Source: Desulfuromonas sp. CSMB_57
Lineage (GTDB): Bacteria; Desulfobacterota; Desulfuromonadia; Desulfuromonadales; Syntrophotaleaceae
Length of the DNA: 64,000 bases
Assembly (NCBI RefSeq): GCF_020194955.2
Contig: NZ_JAFCIY020000031.1
Coordinates: 62,001 to 126,000 of the forward strand
Direction of reading: 5' to 3'
Shown: piece after piece, positions 36,913 through 47,340 of the stretch
How the letters are laid out: each line of letters opens with the position of its first letter
Numbering within the stretch: position 1 is the first letter of the stretch
The notes under the pieces: model-generated
The model's input: the letters and a program-made list of their open reading frames with translations, nothing else
Databases searched by the model: none
Told to the model about the DNA's origin: nothing
Translations under genes and position numbers: made by a program

Positions 36913-37647
36913 TTATTGCAATGGCAGAATGACCGTATGCACCGTGCCGCTGGGCATGGCCCGCAACTGCAACCGCAGTTGGCTGGCCGAAGTCGCTTCA
37001 CCGGGGAAAAACAGGAATCCCTGAGCCAGGTTGCCGGGCGGCACCGCCTGGTTGACCAGCTGCTTGGCCGCCAGGTCGCGCGCTATCTGCCGGCCGGCCT
37101 CATCGCTGCCGAGGGCACCGGCGCCGCCGACTACCGCCCCGCCGCCACCACCCACGGCAGCACCCTTGAACGCCGCCGAACCGATATTTTCCCCGGTCAG
37201 GATACCGATGGCAGTGCCGAGCACCGCGCCCCCGGCAGCGCCGAGCAGGGCGCCACGGCCGCCGCCCCTGGCGATACGAGCGTATTCGGAGCTTTCCTCA
37301 ACCCGGCGATAGGCTGTGGCGCTGTCGAGCAGCGGCCACAGATTGCCTTCGGCATCGAGAAGAAAGGACTGCTCGGGCATAACCGCGAGGCTCTGCTGAC
37401 CGTCATTCTGCATGATCACCTGCACCGGCAGCAAGCCGGCACCACGGACGTCGAAACCGAACACCTGACGCGCCGCCGCTTTGTCCGCATAGGCTTGTGC
37501 CGCCACCTGGGTATCGACCACCACCTGCATGTTGGCATAACTGGAGGGGGCACGAAACGGCACCACCTGACTGCGATACCTGACGCAGCCGCTCACCAGA
37601 AGTGCCAAGCCCATTCCCAAAGCCAATAGTTTCATGTTTCGTTGCAT
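36913..37647 (-). CDS. Envelope lipoprotein with glycine-zipper segment
   Basis: A 244-residue lipoprotein: MQRNMKLLALGMGLALLVSGCVRY contains the signal and lipobox (cysteine about 21). The ATG at 37647 has GGTGG six bases upstream; the upstream ATG at 37683 is possible. The central part (about 75-125) is mostly beta, then GGGRGALLGAAGGAVLGTAIGILTG and GAAVGGGGGAVVGGAGALGS form a glycine zipper, and the C-terminal part ends in SGTVHTVILPLQ. I do not recognise a named family. It stands between ahcY and metK, each side closed by a terminator, so it is an independent unit. Confidence 0.78.
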   Translation of the reverse strand: MQRNMKLLALGMGLALLVSGCVRYRSQVVPFRAPSSYANMQVVVDTQVAAQAYADKAAARQVFGFDVRGAGLLPVQVIMQNDGQQSLAVMPEQSFLLDAEGNLWPLLDSATAYRRVEESSEYARIARGGGRGALLGAAGGAVLGTAIGILTGENIGSAAFKGAAVGGGGGAVVGGAGALGSDEAGRQIARDLAAKQLVNQAVPPGNLAQGFLFFPGEATSASQLRLQLRAMPSGTVHTVILPLQ

Positions 37648-37744
37648 GTTCGCCACCGCCTTTCGCAACGGGTTTTGTTTCATGGTAGCATATCGTCCTG
37701 GAAATTTCTGCCCGTAGCGGGCGCCGATCATCTTGGTGCTTACG

Positions 37745-37774
37745 AAAAAAGCGAACCGGCAGGTTCGCTTTTTT
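37745..37774. terminator. Bidirectional terminator after metK
   Basis: 7-bp GC-rich stem (37751-37757 with 37762-37768), four-base loop, six A on the left and six T on the right; 27 bases after the metK stop. Confidence 0.92.
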
Positions 37775-37801
37775 CCTTCTTGAAACTCGGCTTGGCAGGA
37801 A

Positions 37802-38971
<1,170 letters not shown>

Positions 38972-39009
38972 GGAATGATGCCCTCCTGTCGCTGATTTCG
39001 CAAACGTGA

Positions 39010-39039
39010 ATATTAGATGAACTCTTTCAGAACTGTCAA
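39010..39039 (-). promoter_or_regulatory. Promoter of metK
   Basis: -35 TTGACA (39034-39039), 18-base spacer, -10 TAATAT (39010-39015) on the minus strand. The -35 overlaps the ptsI stop codon. The leader is about 35 bases, too short for a riboswitch. Confidence 0.8.
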
Positions 39040-40820
39040 CATTTTCCTGGCGAACCAGCAGCCCGGGGAGCTTCGAACAGGGACGGGAAACGCCGGTGCA
39101 TTTCCGCCTCCAACCGGGCTGCGACCTCCGGAGCGGTGCCCAGTTGCAGCAGTTCCAGCACCAGTTCCTCGGCCTCCTGGCGCCGGACCTGGCGAATGAT
39201 CCGCTTCACTTGGGAAATGTAGGGCGCGTTCATGGAAAGCTCCTGGAATCCCAGACCAAGCAGCACCAGGGCGTAGAGGGGATCGGCGGCCATTTCACCA
39301 CAGATGCCGATTTCCACCCCCTGTTCGCGGGCCGCCTGACAGGTCATGCGCAGAGCACGCAGCACCGCCGGATGCAAAGGTTCGTACAGATAGGCGACAT
39401 GTTCGTTGCCGCGGTCCACGGCCAGGCAATACTGGATGAGGTCGTTGGTGCCGACGGACAGAAAATCCACCTCGCGGGCCAGCAGGTCCGCGATCATGGC
39501 CGCCGACGGCGTTTCAATCATGATGCCCACCTGCAGGTGCTCATCGAAAGCCAGCCCCTCGGCGGTCAGCTCCTCCTTGGCCTCGGCAATGCAGGCCTTG
39601 CAGGCGACGATTTCCGCCACCCCGGTGATCATGGGAATCAGGACTCGCGCCCTGCCGAAGGCGGAAGCCCGCAGAATGGCGCGCAGTTGGGTTTTGAAGA
39701 GGTGTTTCTCCTTCAGGGAAAATCGCACTGCCCGCAACCCCATGGCCGGGTTGGCTTCATCGGAAAGGTCGATGCTGCTGACCAGCTTGTCGCCGCCGAC
39801 ATCCAGGGTGCGAATGGTCACCGGATGCGGCGCCATGCGCTCGACGATGGTCTTGTAAGCCTGCAGCTGGTCTTCCTCAGAGGGCGTATCCTCCCGGTTC
39901 ATGTAAAGAAATTCGGTGCGATACAGACCGATGCCTTGGGCGCCTTCACGCAGGGCCGCCGGCACCTCCTCGGCCAACTCCACATTGCCCTGCAGCACAA
40001 TGCGATGGCCGTCCAGGGTCTCGGCTTCCAGGTCCCGATAGAAGATCAGCTCCTGTTGCAGATATTCGTAGAACTGTTTTTTCTGCAGGTAGTCACGGAA
40101 GGTTTCCGGTGAAGGATTGAGTACGACGGTCCCGGTGGATCCATCGATGATCAACGGCATGCCGTCCCGGACCTTGGCCGTCGCGCTCTCCAGGCCGACC
40201 ACCGCCGGGATGCCCAGGGAACGGGCCAGAATGGCGGTATGGGAAGTCCGGCCGCCGACATCGGTGATAAAACCGATGATGCGTTCCTTGTCCATCTGCA
40301 TGGTATCGGCCGGCGACAGATCATGCGCCACGACAATGGCTTTGCGATCCACATCGGCCAGGGACTGCTGGGCGGCCCCCATGAGATTGCGCAGGATGCG
40401 TTGGCCGACGGAGTCCACATCCGAACGTCGCTCACGCAGGTATTCGTCCTCGATACTGTCGAAAACAGCCCGGAATTTTTGCAAAATACGCTTCAGGGCA
40501 CCTTCGGCATTGATGCGTTCGGCTCTGATCAGGGAGAGGGTCTCGCCGACCAGCATCTGATCTTCAAGAATCAACAGATGCGTGTCGATGATATGCAGAT
40601 GTTCGGCCAGGCGCGGTTCCGCCACGCGGTTCTTGACCTCTTGCAACTGTTGCCGGGAGCGGCTGACGGCCTCCTGGAACAGCCGGCATTCGGCCTCGAC
40701 CTCGTCAACGTCGATGGGCCGTTCGACAGCGGAAATGCGATTGCGATCGATGACATAAGCCGCCCCGATGGCCACCCCCGGCGAAGCGCTGATGCCCTGA
40801 AGAAAAATATCCTGCAGCAT
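39036..40820 (-). CDS. ptsI: PTS enzyme I (PEP-protein phosphotransferase)
   Basis: First enzyme of the phosphotransferase system; takes phosphate from PEP to HPr. The 594 residues hold the HPr-binding N-domain, phosphohistidine H194 in [15 protein letters not shown], and the PEP-binding barrel ([11 protein letters not shown], then [18 protein letters not shown] and [12 protein letters not shown] with the active-site cysteine). The C-terminal tail is slightly long. It starts one base after the ptsH stop and ends the EIIA-EIIB-EIIC-EIID-HPr-EI group. The EI-Ntr GAF domain is absent, so this is a general-type EI. Confidence 0.95.
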   Translation of the reverse strand: MLQDIFLQGISASPGVAIGAAYVIDRNRISAVERPIDVDEVEAECRLFQEAVSRSRQQLQEVKNRVAEPRLAEHLHIIDTHLLILEDQMLVGETLSLIRAERINAEGALKRILQKFRAVFDSIEDEYLRERRSDVDSVGQRILRNLMGAAQQSLADVDRKAIVVAHDLSPADTMQMDKERIIGFITDVGGRTSHTAILARSLGIPAVVGLESATAKVRDGMPLIIDGSTGTVVLNPSPETFRDYLQKKQFYEYLQQELIFYRDLEAETLDGHRIVLQGNVELAEEVPAALREGAQGIGLYRTEFLYMNREDTPSEEDQLQAYKTIVERMAPHPVTIRTLDVGGDKLVSSIDLSDEANPAMGLRAVRFSLKEKHLFKTQLRAILRASAFGRARVLIPMITGVAEIVACKACIAEAKEELTAEGLAFDEHLQVGIMIETPSAAMIADLLAREVDFLSVGTNDLIQYCLAVDRGNEHVAYLYEPLHPAVLRALRMTCQAAREQGVEIGICGEMAADPLYALVLLGLGFQELSMNAPYISQVKRIIRQVRRQEAEELVLELLQLGTAPEVAARLEAEMHRRFPSLFEAPRAAGSPGKC

Positions 40821-40821
40821 G

Positions 40822-41085
40822 TCAGGTTTCTCCGAACCCGTTGTCGATCAACTCGGCGATGGCGGCCAACGCCTGGGCGGCGTCCTCGCCCTCGCACAGG
40901 ACCTTGACTTCGGATCCCTGGGCCGCGGCCAGCATCAGTATCCCCATGATACTCTTGCCATTGACCTCTTCCTCGTCCTTGCTGAGGGTGATCTCGGACT
41001 GGAACTGGCTGGCGGTCTGAACCAGCAGCGCCGCGGCCCGGGCATGCAGTCCCAGGCGGTTTTTGATGGTAAATACACCTTCCAT
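40822..41085 (-). CDS. ptsH: Phosphocarrier protein HPr
   Basis: An 87-residue HPr. The phosphate acceptor is H14 in NRLGLHARAA and the regulatory serine is S45 in NGKSIMGILML. S45 and its surroundings match HPr proteins phosphorylated by HPr kinase, yet no such kinase gene is in the window. A GTG two codons upstream overlaps the EIID stop (GTGA); the ATG at 41085 is preferred. Product partners are enzyme I, EIIA and probably PtsN. Confidence 0.93.
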   Translation of the reverse strand: MEGVFTIKNRLGLHARAAALLVQTASQFQSEITLSKDEEEVNGKSIMGILMLAAAQGSEVKVLCEGEDAAQALAAIAELIDNGFGET

Positions 41086-41087
41086 GG

Positions 41088-41864
41088 TCACCAGCCCTGC
41101 ATCAAACATATCTGAACTCCCGACAAAATCAGCAAACAACCCGCCAAGCCGATGAGCAGCGGCGAAATCCCCCGACGCACCAGCCAGACCAGCAGAAAAA
41201 CCAGGGGCAGCCCAAGCAAACCCCAAATTGCGCCGGTCGGCCGGCCCGCAGGGGCTACGGCAGCGGACACCCATGCGCACAGAACCGCCAACAGCACCAC
41301 GGTCAGCCGCTTGAGACGCTGCGTCCAATCCGGCAAATGCCAGTGCTGCAGAGATTCCACAATCCGGTAGCCGCGGCGATAGCCTTGCAGCAACCCCAAA
41401 ACCCGCAGCCAGAGATGGGGCAGATTGTAGACCAGCAGAAAGACCGGAATCGCCCACAGGGAACCGGTGAGACCCAGACCGGCCCCCAGGGCCGCGGCCA
41501 GAGGCCTCAGCCCGCCCCAGAAAAAGCCATCGCCCATGGCGGCGCAGGGTCCGACCAGTGCCTCCTTGAACTTGACGACGTCGATCAAGCCTTCATCACC
41601 CTGGCTGCGGTGCTCTTCCAGCCGCAGACTGGCGCCAAGAATCAGGGTCGCCAACACCGGATGGGTATTGAAATGGCGCAGATGGCGGCGACAGGCGGCG
41701 GCCAGTTCGGGACCCTGGTAATAGCGCCGCAGGGCCGGTAACATGGCAAACAGGAAACCCAGGCTTTGCATGCCGTCGAAGCTCCAACTGCCCTGCAGCG
41801 TCAGGGAGCGCCACAGGGTGGCGCCAAGCACCCGCAATCGGTTGTAGCGAACCCTTGACATCAT
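41088..41864 (-). CDS. PTS system mannose-family IID component
   Basis: Membrane component of a mannose/fructose/sorbose-family permease, 258 residues. The EIID pattern is visible: SLTLQGSWSFDGMQSLGFLFAMLPALRRYY, FNTHPVLATLILGASLRLEE, GLIDVVKFKEALVGPCAAMGDGFFWGGLRPL; hydrophobic helices follow toward the C-terminus. The start ATG lies one base beyond the EIIC stop. The substrate is unknown and no sugar-catabolic gene is near; a regulatory or sensory PTS is possible (inference). Confidence 0.9.
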   Translation of the reverse strand: MMSRVRYNRLRVLGATLWRSLTLQGSWSFDGMQSLGFLFAMLPALRRYYQGPELAAACRRHLRHFNTHPVLATLILGASLRLEEHRSQGDEGLIDVVKFKEALVGPCAAMGDGFFWGGLRPLAAALGAGLGLTGSLWAIPVFLLVYNLPHLWLRVLGLLQGYRRGYRIVESLQHWHLPDWTQRLKRLTVVLLAVLCAWVSAAVAPAGRPTGAIWGLLGLPLVFLLVWLVRRGISPLLIGLAGCLLILSGVQICLMQGW

Positions 41865-41865
41865 A

Positions 41866-42555
41866 TCAGAACACCAGGCGCAAAACGTAGACCAGCAGGA
41901 AAGTACCGCCGAACCACAGCCAGGCATGCCGGACACCTCCGCCGGCCAGCACCACGGCGCTGCCGAGCACGGGCAGAACCGGCCACAACCAGGGTCCGGC
42001 AGCGGCCAGCACGGTCCTCAGATGGGGCACCAGACCATGCAACAGCAGCCAACCGCCCGTCACCAAAGCGATACAGGTCGCCAGGGAGGCCAGGGCAAAT
42101 GCCGCCATGCCCTGCAAATGCAGCCATTTCACCCGCGCATACTGCTCCTGCTCGATGGCCTCGCCGGCCAACTGCGGGAGGCGGTTGTTGGCACGCCGAG
42201 CCAACCGGTCGAAGGCTTCGCCGGCGCGTCCAAAAGGCAAAACCAGGAAAACGCAGATCACCGCTTCAAAGCCGGCCGGCAGCAGTCCAAGGGGGCTGGT
42301 AACGGCAAGCAGGGTGCTTGCGACCGCCAGCTGGGTATCATCCGGCGGCACTGCTGCGCCTACCGGCAGACGGCCGACCCACAAAAGCTCGATCAAGGCG
42401 CCGGCTTGCAGGCCGACCAAGGGCATCCCCAGCAGCCAACCGAGGAGCGGTGCCACGACAATCGGCCGCGCCAGCATCACCTGACAGAGGGCGGTTCGAT
42501 CCAGACCGGCGAAGATCGAAGTCAAAGCCGCCCAGAGCAGCGCCGCGACAGTCAT
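41866..42555 (-). CDS. PTS system mannose-family IIC component
   Basis: Membrane translocation component, 229 residues from ATG at 42555. The EIIC-Man/sorbose pattern is VAALLWAALTSIFAGLDRTALCQVMLARPIVVAPLLGWLLG then GLQAGALIELLWVGRLPVGAAVPPDDTQLAVAST, with about six hydrophobic segments. It is at the short end of the family. An upstream in-frame codon at 42612 would run into the EIIB gene, and the ATG overlaps that gene's end by nothing (a one-base gap). It pairs with EIID. Confidence 0.9.
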   Translation of the reverse strand: MTVAALLWAALTSIFAGLDRTALCQVMLARPIVVAPLLGWLLGMPLVGLQAGALIELLWVGRLPVGAAVPPDDTQLAVASTLLAVTSPLGLLPAGFEAVICVFLVLPFGRAGEAFDRLARRANNRLPQLAGEAIEQEQYARVKWLHLQGMAAFALASLATCIALVTGGWLLLHGLVPHLRTVLAAAGPWLWPVLPVLGSAVVLAGGGVRHAWLWFGGTFLLVYVLRLVF

Positions 42556-42556
42556 G

Positions 42557-43042
42557 TCAGCACCCGGAGGCCAGGGCAACGCGCCAATTGCGCTGTCGCT
42601 CGGAAGGGACACACTGGATATGAATTTTCACCCCTTGGGCTTCCAGGGCGTTCAGACTCTGAATATCCTCCTGATCGAAGGCGACGGAGCAACTGACACG
42701 CTTTTTCCCCTCGAGGCGCTGCAGATTGCCGAGATTCAGTTCGGCAAAGGGCACCCCGAGGTCGTGGGCCCGCAGAGCGTCGGCCGGGGAGTCGAACAGA
42801 ACCAGGGTGCGCAGCGCCTGCCCGTCGGGGGAACAGAGAAATGCCGAGGCATACTCGATGGAGCCGATGACCACGCGGATACCCCGAGGTACGGCTGCCG
42901 CCATCAACAATCGGGACAGCTCCTCCTCGGCCACCCGGTTGTTGGCCACCACGATGCATTCGGTACGGGTGCTGGGCACCCAGGCCTCCAGGACCTGTCC
43001 GTGAATCAGTCGGTTATCGACCCTTGCCAGTACGATCGCCAT
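42557..43042 (-). CDS. PTS system mannose-family IIB component
   Basis: Cytoplasmic phosphocarrier of 161 residues. The active-site histidine is H14 in RVDNRLIHGQVLEAWVP, exactly the family signature; PFAELNLGNLQRL and SVAFDQEDIQSL are further family features. It accepts phosphate from EIIA and passes it to the sugar during EIIC/EIID transport. It is separate from EIIA here (in ManX of E. coli they are fused). A 108-base gap separates it from EIIA. Confidence 0.94.
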   Translation of the reverse strand: MAIVLARVDNRLIHGQVLEAWVPSTRTECIVVANNRVAEEELSRLLMAAAVPRGIRVVIGSIEYASAFLCSPDGQALRTLVLFDSPADALRAHDLGVPFAELNLGNLQRLEGKKRVSCSVAFDQEDIQSLNALEAQGVKIHIQCVPSERQRNWRVALASGC

Positions 43043-43150
43043 AAATGCCTTCGCCTGCTTTCATCCGGAAACGGTAGGGGCCCATCCTGCGGGCCCATCA
43101 CCGCATCCCGGCTGGAACCATCCGGAAACGGAGCGCCGCCGAGCCGGCGA

Positions 43151-43558
43151 TCAGGAAAGTCTGGTCAGAATTTCACTGGCCAGCAGGATGCTCTGCTGGC
43201 CGTACTCCTTGGTCGTCACCGCCAGCTGCGCCAGGGATTGGGAACTGCGTTCACTGGCGGCTTTCAGCAGCATGGCCAGGTTGACGCCGGTCAGCACCTC
43301 GACACGCTGCGGCTCCAGGAAGGCGTAGCCGATATTGGACGGAGTACCGCCGAACATATCGGTGAGAATCAGGACGCCGTGGCCATCCTGGCCGGCCTCG
43401 GCCACGGCCTTGGCAAAACGGGCGCGCACCTCTTCCGGACTGTCCTCGCGACAAATACCGATGGTCGCCACCCGCGGCAGGGGGCCAATAATCATTTCGG
43501 CGGTACGAAGCAGTTCGCCGGCCAGATCGGCATGTGCGGCAACAACCAGACCTATCAC
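43151..43558 (-). CDS. PTS system mannose-family IIA component
   Basis: Phosphocarrier of 135 residues with active-site H9 in GLVVAAHADLAGEL and the family element ILTDMFGGTPSNIGY. It takes phosphate from HPr-His and gives it to EIIB. It lies five bases after rapZ, so the RapZ, PtsN and PTS genes form one cluster; EIIA proteins of this family are known to have regulatory side roles in some species. Confidence 0.93.
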   Translation of the reverse strand: MIGLVVAAHADLAGELLRTAEMIIGPLPRVATIGICREDSPEEVRARFAKAVAEAGQDGHGVLILTDMFGGTPSNIGYAFLEPQRVEVLTGVNLAMLLKAASERSSQSLAQLAVTTKEYGQQSILLASEILTRLS

Positions 43559-43563
43559 CCTCG

Positions 43564-44430
43564 TTATCCCTTGGCCACATCCCGGTGGAGCACCTCCACC
43601 GACAGTTCATGGCTGCGAATCCTGCCCCGCAGATGCTCGGCTATCGCCACGCTGCGGTGCCGGCCGCCGGTACAGCCGATGGCGATGGTCAGATAGCTTT
43701 TCCCTTCCTGGCGGTAGTGGGGCAGGAGAAACTCCAGCAAGGGGAGAAATTTATCGAGAAAATCCCGGGTCGCCGCCTGTTCCAGGACAAAGTCCCGCAC
43801 CGCCGGCGCCAACCCCGTGGAAGGACGCAATTCCGGGATGAAGTGCGGGTTGGGCAGAAAGCGGACATCCATGACCAGATCGGCTCCGGGCGGAATTCCG
43901 TACCGAAAACCGAAGGACTGCACCAGCACCGCCAGGGGATGCCCGCCCTCGTCGCCGTAGACCAACTGCAGGGTTTTGGCGCGCAACTGATGCGGCGTCA
44001 TCCAGGAGGTATCGATAATGGCCGTCGCCATGGCCATCAGGCCGATGAGCAGTTCGCGTTCGCACAGAATGCTTTCCGCCACACCCTGCCGGGTCGGCAA
44101 GGGATGGCGACGGCGGGTTTCAGAGTAACGACGCAACAGGACATCGTCGTTGGCATCAAAGAAAAAAATGTCCACCTGATGGCCGGCCGCCTTGATACCA
44201 CTCAGAACCTCCTGGCAATCCTGCAGATATTGCTGGTTGCGGACATCCACAACCACGGCCAGATTGGAGTTGCTCGTACCAAGGGGCGGATTCAGCTCCA
44301 GAAACGCGGGCAGCAACACCAACGGCAGATTATCGACCACAAAAAACCCTTCGTCTTCAAGGGCCCTGGCCGCTGTTGTCTTGCCTGAACCGGACAATCC
44401 GGTAATGATGACCAGTCTCGCCTGTTGCAT
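43564..44430 (-). CDS. rapZ: RNase adapter/nucleotide-binding protein RapZ (YvcJ family)
   Basis: A 288-residue P-loop protein: Walker A GLSGSGKT at 11-18, Walker-B-like region VVDVRNQ, conserved DVRFLPNPHF and the C-terminal GCTGGRHRSV that binds effectors or RNA. In E. coli RapZ steers RNase E to the GlmZ small RNA, and YvcJ in Bacillus acts in competence; the function in this lineage is not established. It follows ptsN after a 278-base gap without a gene and precedes EIIA by five bases. Confidence 0.93.
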   Translation of the reverse strand: MQQARLVIITGLSGSGKTTAARALEDEGFFVVDNLPLVLLPAFLELNPPLGTSNSNLAVVVDVRNQQYLQDCQEVLSGIKAAGHQVDIFFFDANDDVLLRRYSETRRRHPLPTRQGVAESILCERELLIGLMAMATAIIDTSWMTPHQLRAKTLQLVYGDEGGHPLAVLVQSFGFRYGIPPGADLVMDVRFLPNPHFIPELRPSTGLAPAVRDFVLEQAATRDFLDKFLPLLEFLLPHYRQEGKSYLTIAIGCTGGRHRSVAIAEHLRGRIRSHELSVEVLHRDVAKG

Positions 44431-44708
44431 GGTATTTTTCCCACCCCAAAAGACGCTTTTCGCTGCAACCCCTCACCCGCGGGCGAAAAACCGGGCAAAA
44501 CTTTGCATCAGCCAGAAAAAAGCCTCGCCGGGCCAGGCAAAACCCGGCCTGGCAAGGCATGCTGCAGAGGCAGTCGAGCACAACCGTGCGTCGCTACCGG
44601 GTTGAACACAATTTCGCCGGCATGCTGCCGGAGGCAGTCCGGCCAGGCCTTGGTCCAAGCTCCCGACGTTCCGGAAAACCCGCCGCCGTCGGACACCGTA
44701 GCGGTGCT
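44431..44708. other. Gap between ptsN and rapZ, hairpins and a short direct repeat, no gene
   Basis: HPr kinase genes often lie at this place; the gap is far too short for one and I see no remnant. It contains a GC-rich hairpin (44532-44538 with 44547-44553) and an imperfect direct repeat of about 20 bases (44556-44575 and 44619-44639), 63 bases apart. Six A (44516-44521) after the hairpin on the minus strand may mark a weak terminator of ptsN. Confidence 0.5.
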
Positions 44709-45170
44709 TCAGATATGTTCTTCCTCCTCGCTGATGATGCGGAAGATATCCTCTCCGGAATCCGCCGTCAGCAGTTTTTGCCTGACCGCGGCGCTTTTCA
44801 GAAGCTTGGAAATTCGCGCCAGAGTCTTGAGGTGCACTCCGACCGCCTCCTCCGGAGCCAGCAGAAGAAAAAACAGCTGCGCCGGTTTGCCATCCAGGGA
44901 ATCGAAATCGACGCCCTTCGGGCTGCGGCCAAAGGACAACAGCAACTGGTCCAGCTTTTTCAACTTGCCGTGGGGAATGGCCACCCCGTCGCCGATGCCG
45001 GTACTGCCCAGGCGCTCCCGCTCCTGCAGGACCTGAACCACCATGCCCTGCTCCAGACTGTTTTCCCCTTTGATCGCGGCGGCGGCCAGTTCAGCCAGCA
45101 CGGCATTTTTCTCCGTGGCTGACAGGTTGGCGACAATTGCAGAGGAATCAAGCAAATCAACAATCTTCAT
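44709..45170 (-). CDS. ptsN: PTS-Ntr-type EIIA protein (PtsN)
   Basis: A 153-residue EIIA of the fructose/nitrogen branch. The active-site histidine is H67 in GDGVAIPHGKL; residues LLAPEEAVGVHLKTLARISKLL are typical of EIIA-Ntr. PtsN acts as a regulatory phosphoprotein for potassium transport and nitrogen or sigma-54 functions in other bacteria. It is next to rpoN and hpf, the classical location of ptsN. It is presumably phosphorylated by the single EI/HPr set in this cluster, since no PtsP or NPr is seen here. Confidence 0.92.
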   Translation of the reverse strand: MKIVDLLDSSAIVANLSATEKNAVLAELAAAAIKGENSLEQGMVVQVLQERERLGSTGIGDGVAIPHGKLKKLDQLLLSFGRSPKGVDFDSLDGKPAQLFFLLLAPEEAVGVHLKTLARISKLLKSAAVRQKLLTADSGEDIFRIISEEEEHI

Positions 45171-45259
45171 AAACCTATCGCTTGTCTCGGCCCGTTGACC
45201 TGCCGGGCGACACCAGGGTATCGCCCGGCAGCATGGCGGAATACTTTCGCAGTTGCCGG

Positions 45260-45808
45260 TTAACGGCGTTCCGGAACAATCAGGCCGTAATTGCCGTCTT
45301 TGCGCCGATAGACAACCTGGATCTCTTCACTGGACGAATCGGTGAAAACCAGAAAATTCTTGTTCAGCAAATCCATCTGCATGACCGCTTCTTCCACCGA
45401 CATGGGCTTGACGGGGAAACTCTGGCTGCGAATGATGACCGGCTCGCTGGCTCCTTCATCGATGCTCTCCGCCGCCAGCACGGTCTTGGCCACCACGCGC
45501 GCACGACCGGTGTCGGGCTTATGGTTTTTAATCTTTTCCTTGTAACGTTTGAGCTGCCGCTCGATCTTGTCGACCACGGCATCGATGGCGGCGTACATGT
45601 CGTTGGTTTCTTCCGAGCCCTTGATGGTGATACCCTTGGCCACCAGGGTCACTTCGGCACTGTGACGGATCTTCTTTTCCACCGCCAACACCGCCTGGGC
45701 ATCGATCGGCTCATCGATATACTTCTTGACCCGCCCGAGTTTCTCCTCAACATAGGCCCGAACCGGCTCGCTCGCTTCCATATGTCTGAACGTTACGGCA
45801 ATTTGCAT
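45260..45808 (-). CDS. hpf: Ribosome hibernation promoting factor, long form
   Basis: A 182-residue protein: N-terminal ribosome-binding domain (1-100, IAVTFRHMEASEPVRAYVEEKLGRV, IKGSEETNDMYAAIDAVVDKIERQLKRYK) and C-terminal dimerisation domain (about 125-182, PVKPMSVEEAVMQMDLLNKNFLVFTDSSSEEIQVVYRRKDGNYGLIVP). The long form makes 100S ribosome dimers alone. It lies 83 bases after rpoN in the usual rpoN-hpf-ptsN order. Confidence 0.96.
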   Translation of the reverse strand: MQIAVTFRHMEASEPVRAYVEEKLGRVKKYIDEPIDAQAVLAVEKKIRHSAEVTLVAKGITIKGSEETNDMYAAIDAVVDKIERQLKRYKEKIKNHKPDTGRARVVAKTVLAAESIDEGASEPVIIRSQSFPVKPMSVEEAVMQMDLLNKNFLVFTDSSSEEIQVVYRRKDGNYGLIVPERR

Positions 45809-45891
45809 GAAATACCTCCTGGAATTTCTGGTGTAAATGGGCAGGACTCACCTGCGGAGGCGCTGGGCGCGCCCCGGCTCCCGACCCTGGA

Positions 45892-47340
45892 TCAAAACAG
45901 CCTCTTGCGCTCCGTCGATGAGCGGATACCGAGCATTTCGCGGTATTTCGTCACGGTTCGACGGGCGATGTCAATCCCCTGCTGTTTGAGGATATTGACA
46001 ATCTTCTGGTCGGAATAGGGTTTCTTGGCATTTTCCGCCGCGATAATTTCCTTGATTTTGCTCTTGACGCTTTCGGAAGCGATGGAATCGCCCACCGTGG
46101 TATTGATACCACTGTTGAAAAAGTATTTCAGTTCAAAAAGACCCCGCGGGGTTTGCACGTACTTGTTGGTCGTAACCCGGCTGACGGTCGATTCATGCAT
46201 CTCAATATCCTCCGCCACATCGCGTAGAACAAGAGGTTTAAGATATTCGATGCCCTTTTCGAAAAAATCCCTCTGAAATTTGACAATGCTCTTGGTTACC
46301 CGATAAATGGTCCGCTGCCGCTGGTGGATGCTCTTGATGAGCCAGACCGCGCCGCGCATTTTTTCCTGAATGTATTCCCCGGCCTTTTCATCGACCTGGG
46401 TACTGCCGGACAGGGCATTGCGATAAAACGAGTTGATGCGCAGAGTGGGCAAGCCCTCGTCGTTCAATACCACCATATATTCGTCACCAACCTTGTAAAC
46501 GAAGATATCTGGGGTAATGTACTGAACTTCTTCCTGCGAATAGGCCCGACCGGGACTGGGATCGAGACCGGAGATGATGCGCCCGGCACCCAGCACTTCA
46601 TCCAGGGACACGTTGAGGGCTTTGGCAATGGCGGGATAGCGGCGATTTTCCAGATCGGCGATATGGTCGCGGAGCACCACACCCACCAGGGACTCGCCCA
46701 TGCCCAACTGCTCGACCTGGCGCAGCAGACACTCCTGCAGGTTCCGGGACGCCACCCCGGCCGGATCGAACTCCTGAACCACAGCCAGAGCCCGTTCGAC
46801 GACCTCCGGCGAAATCCCCGCCGCCTGGCCGATCTCTTCCAGAGATGCAATCAGGTAGCCGCCTTCATCCAGGTTGCCGATGATTTCCGCAGCGGCGACT
46901 CGTTCTTCAGGGCCGATGCGGGTAAGGTTGAGCTGCCACATCAGATGATCGGACAGCGAGGGCTTCTTGGTCAGCAGATTCTCGAAACTGGGGCGCTCCT
47001 CATCCGCTTCGTAGATATCGGCCGTGGTGCTGCCGGAATGGTAGCCGTCCAGATAAGCCTGCCAGTCCAGCTGGCTGAGTTCCTCGCTGTCGCCCTTGAA
47101 CTCCTGTACCTCTTCGGTGGGTGCCGGAGCCTCCATGGCTTCGGCACGCTCATTGGGGTCATCCTTTTCGTCGAGAGAGTCAAGCCCTTCTTCCAGAACC
47201 GGATTTTCTTCCAGTTCCTGGCGCACGACGGCTTCCAGTTCCATGCGGGAAAGCTGTAGCAGCTTGATAGCCTGTTGCAGCTGGGGCGTCATGACCAGCT
47301 GTTGGCTGAGTTTCATTTGTTGACGAATTTCTAAAGCCAT
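45892..47340 (-). CDS. rpoN: RNA polymerase sigma-54 factor
   Basis: A 482-residue sigma factor with three parts: glutamine-rich activator-contact region at 1-50 (LEIRQQMKLSQQLVMTPQLQQAIKLLQ), the core-binding domain, and the DNA-binding end with the helix-turn-helix near 380-400 and the RpoN box (ARRTVTKYRE, about 457-466). It recognises -24/-12 promoters and needs an AAA+ activator. It follows lptB, as in many proteobacteria. No activator gene is in the window. Confidence 0.97.
   Translation of the reverse strand: MALEIRQQMKLSQQLVMTPQLQQAIKLLQLSRMELEAVVRQELEENPVLEEGLDSLDEKDDPNERAEAMEAPAPTEEVQEFKGDSEELSQLDWQAYLDGYHSGSTTADIYEADEERPSFENLLTKKPSLSDHLMWQLNLTRIGPEERVAAAEIIGNLDEGGYLIASLEEIGQAAGISPEVVERALAVVQEFDPAGVASRNLQECLLRQVEQLGMGESLVGVVLRDHIADLENRRYPAIAKALNVSLDEVLGAGRIISGLDPSPGRAYSQEEVQYITPDIFVYKVGDEYMVVLNDEGLPTLRINSFYRNALSGSTQVDEKAGEYIQEKMRGAVWLIKSIHQRQRTIYRVTKSIVKFQRDFFEKGIEYLKPLVLRDVAEDIEMHESTVSRVTTNKYVQTPRGLFELKYFFNSGINTTVGDSIASESVKSKIKEIIAAENAKKPYSDQKIVNILKQQGIDIARRTVTKYREMLGIRSSTERKRLF

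Noticed and set aside
44431-44708. HPr kinase gene or remnant between ptsN and rapZ
   Set aside because: The gap is 278 bases, no frame with Walker motifs, and a full gene needs about 900 bases.
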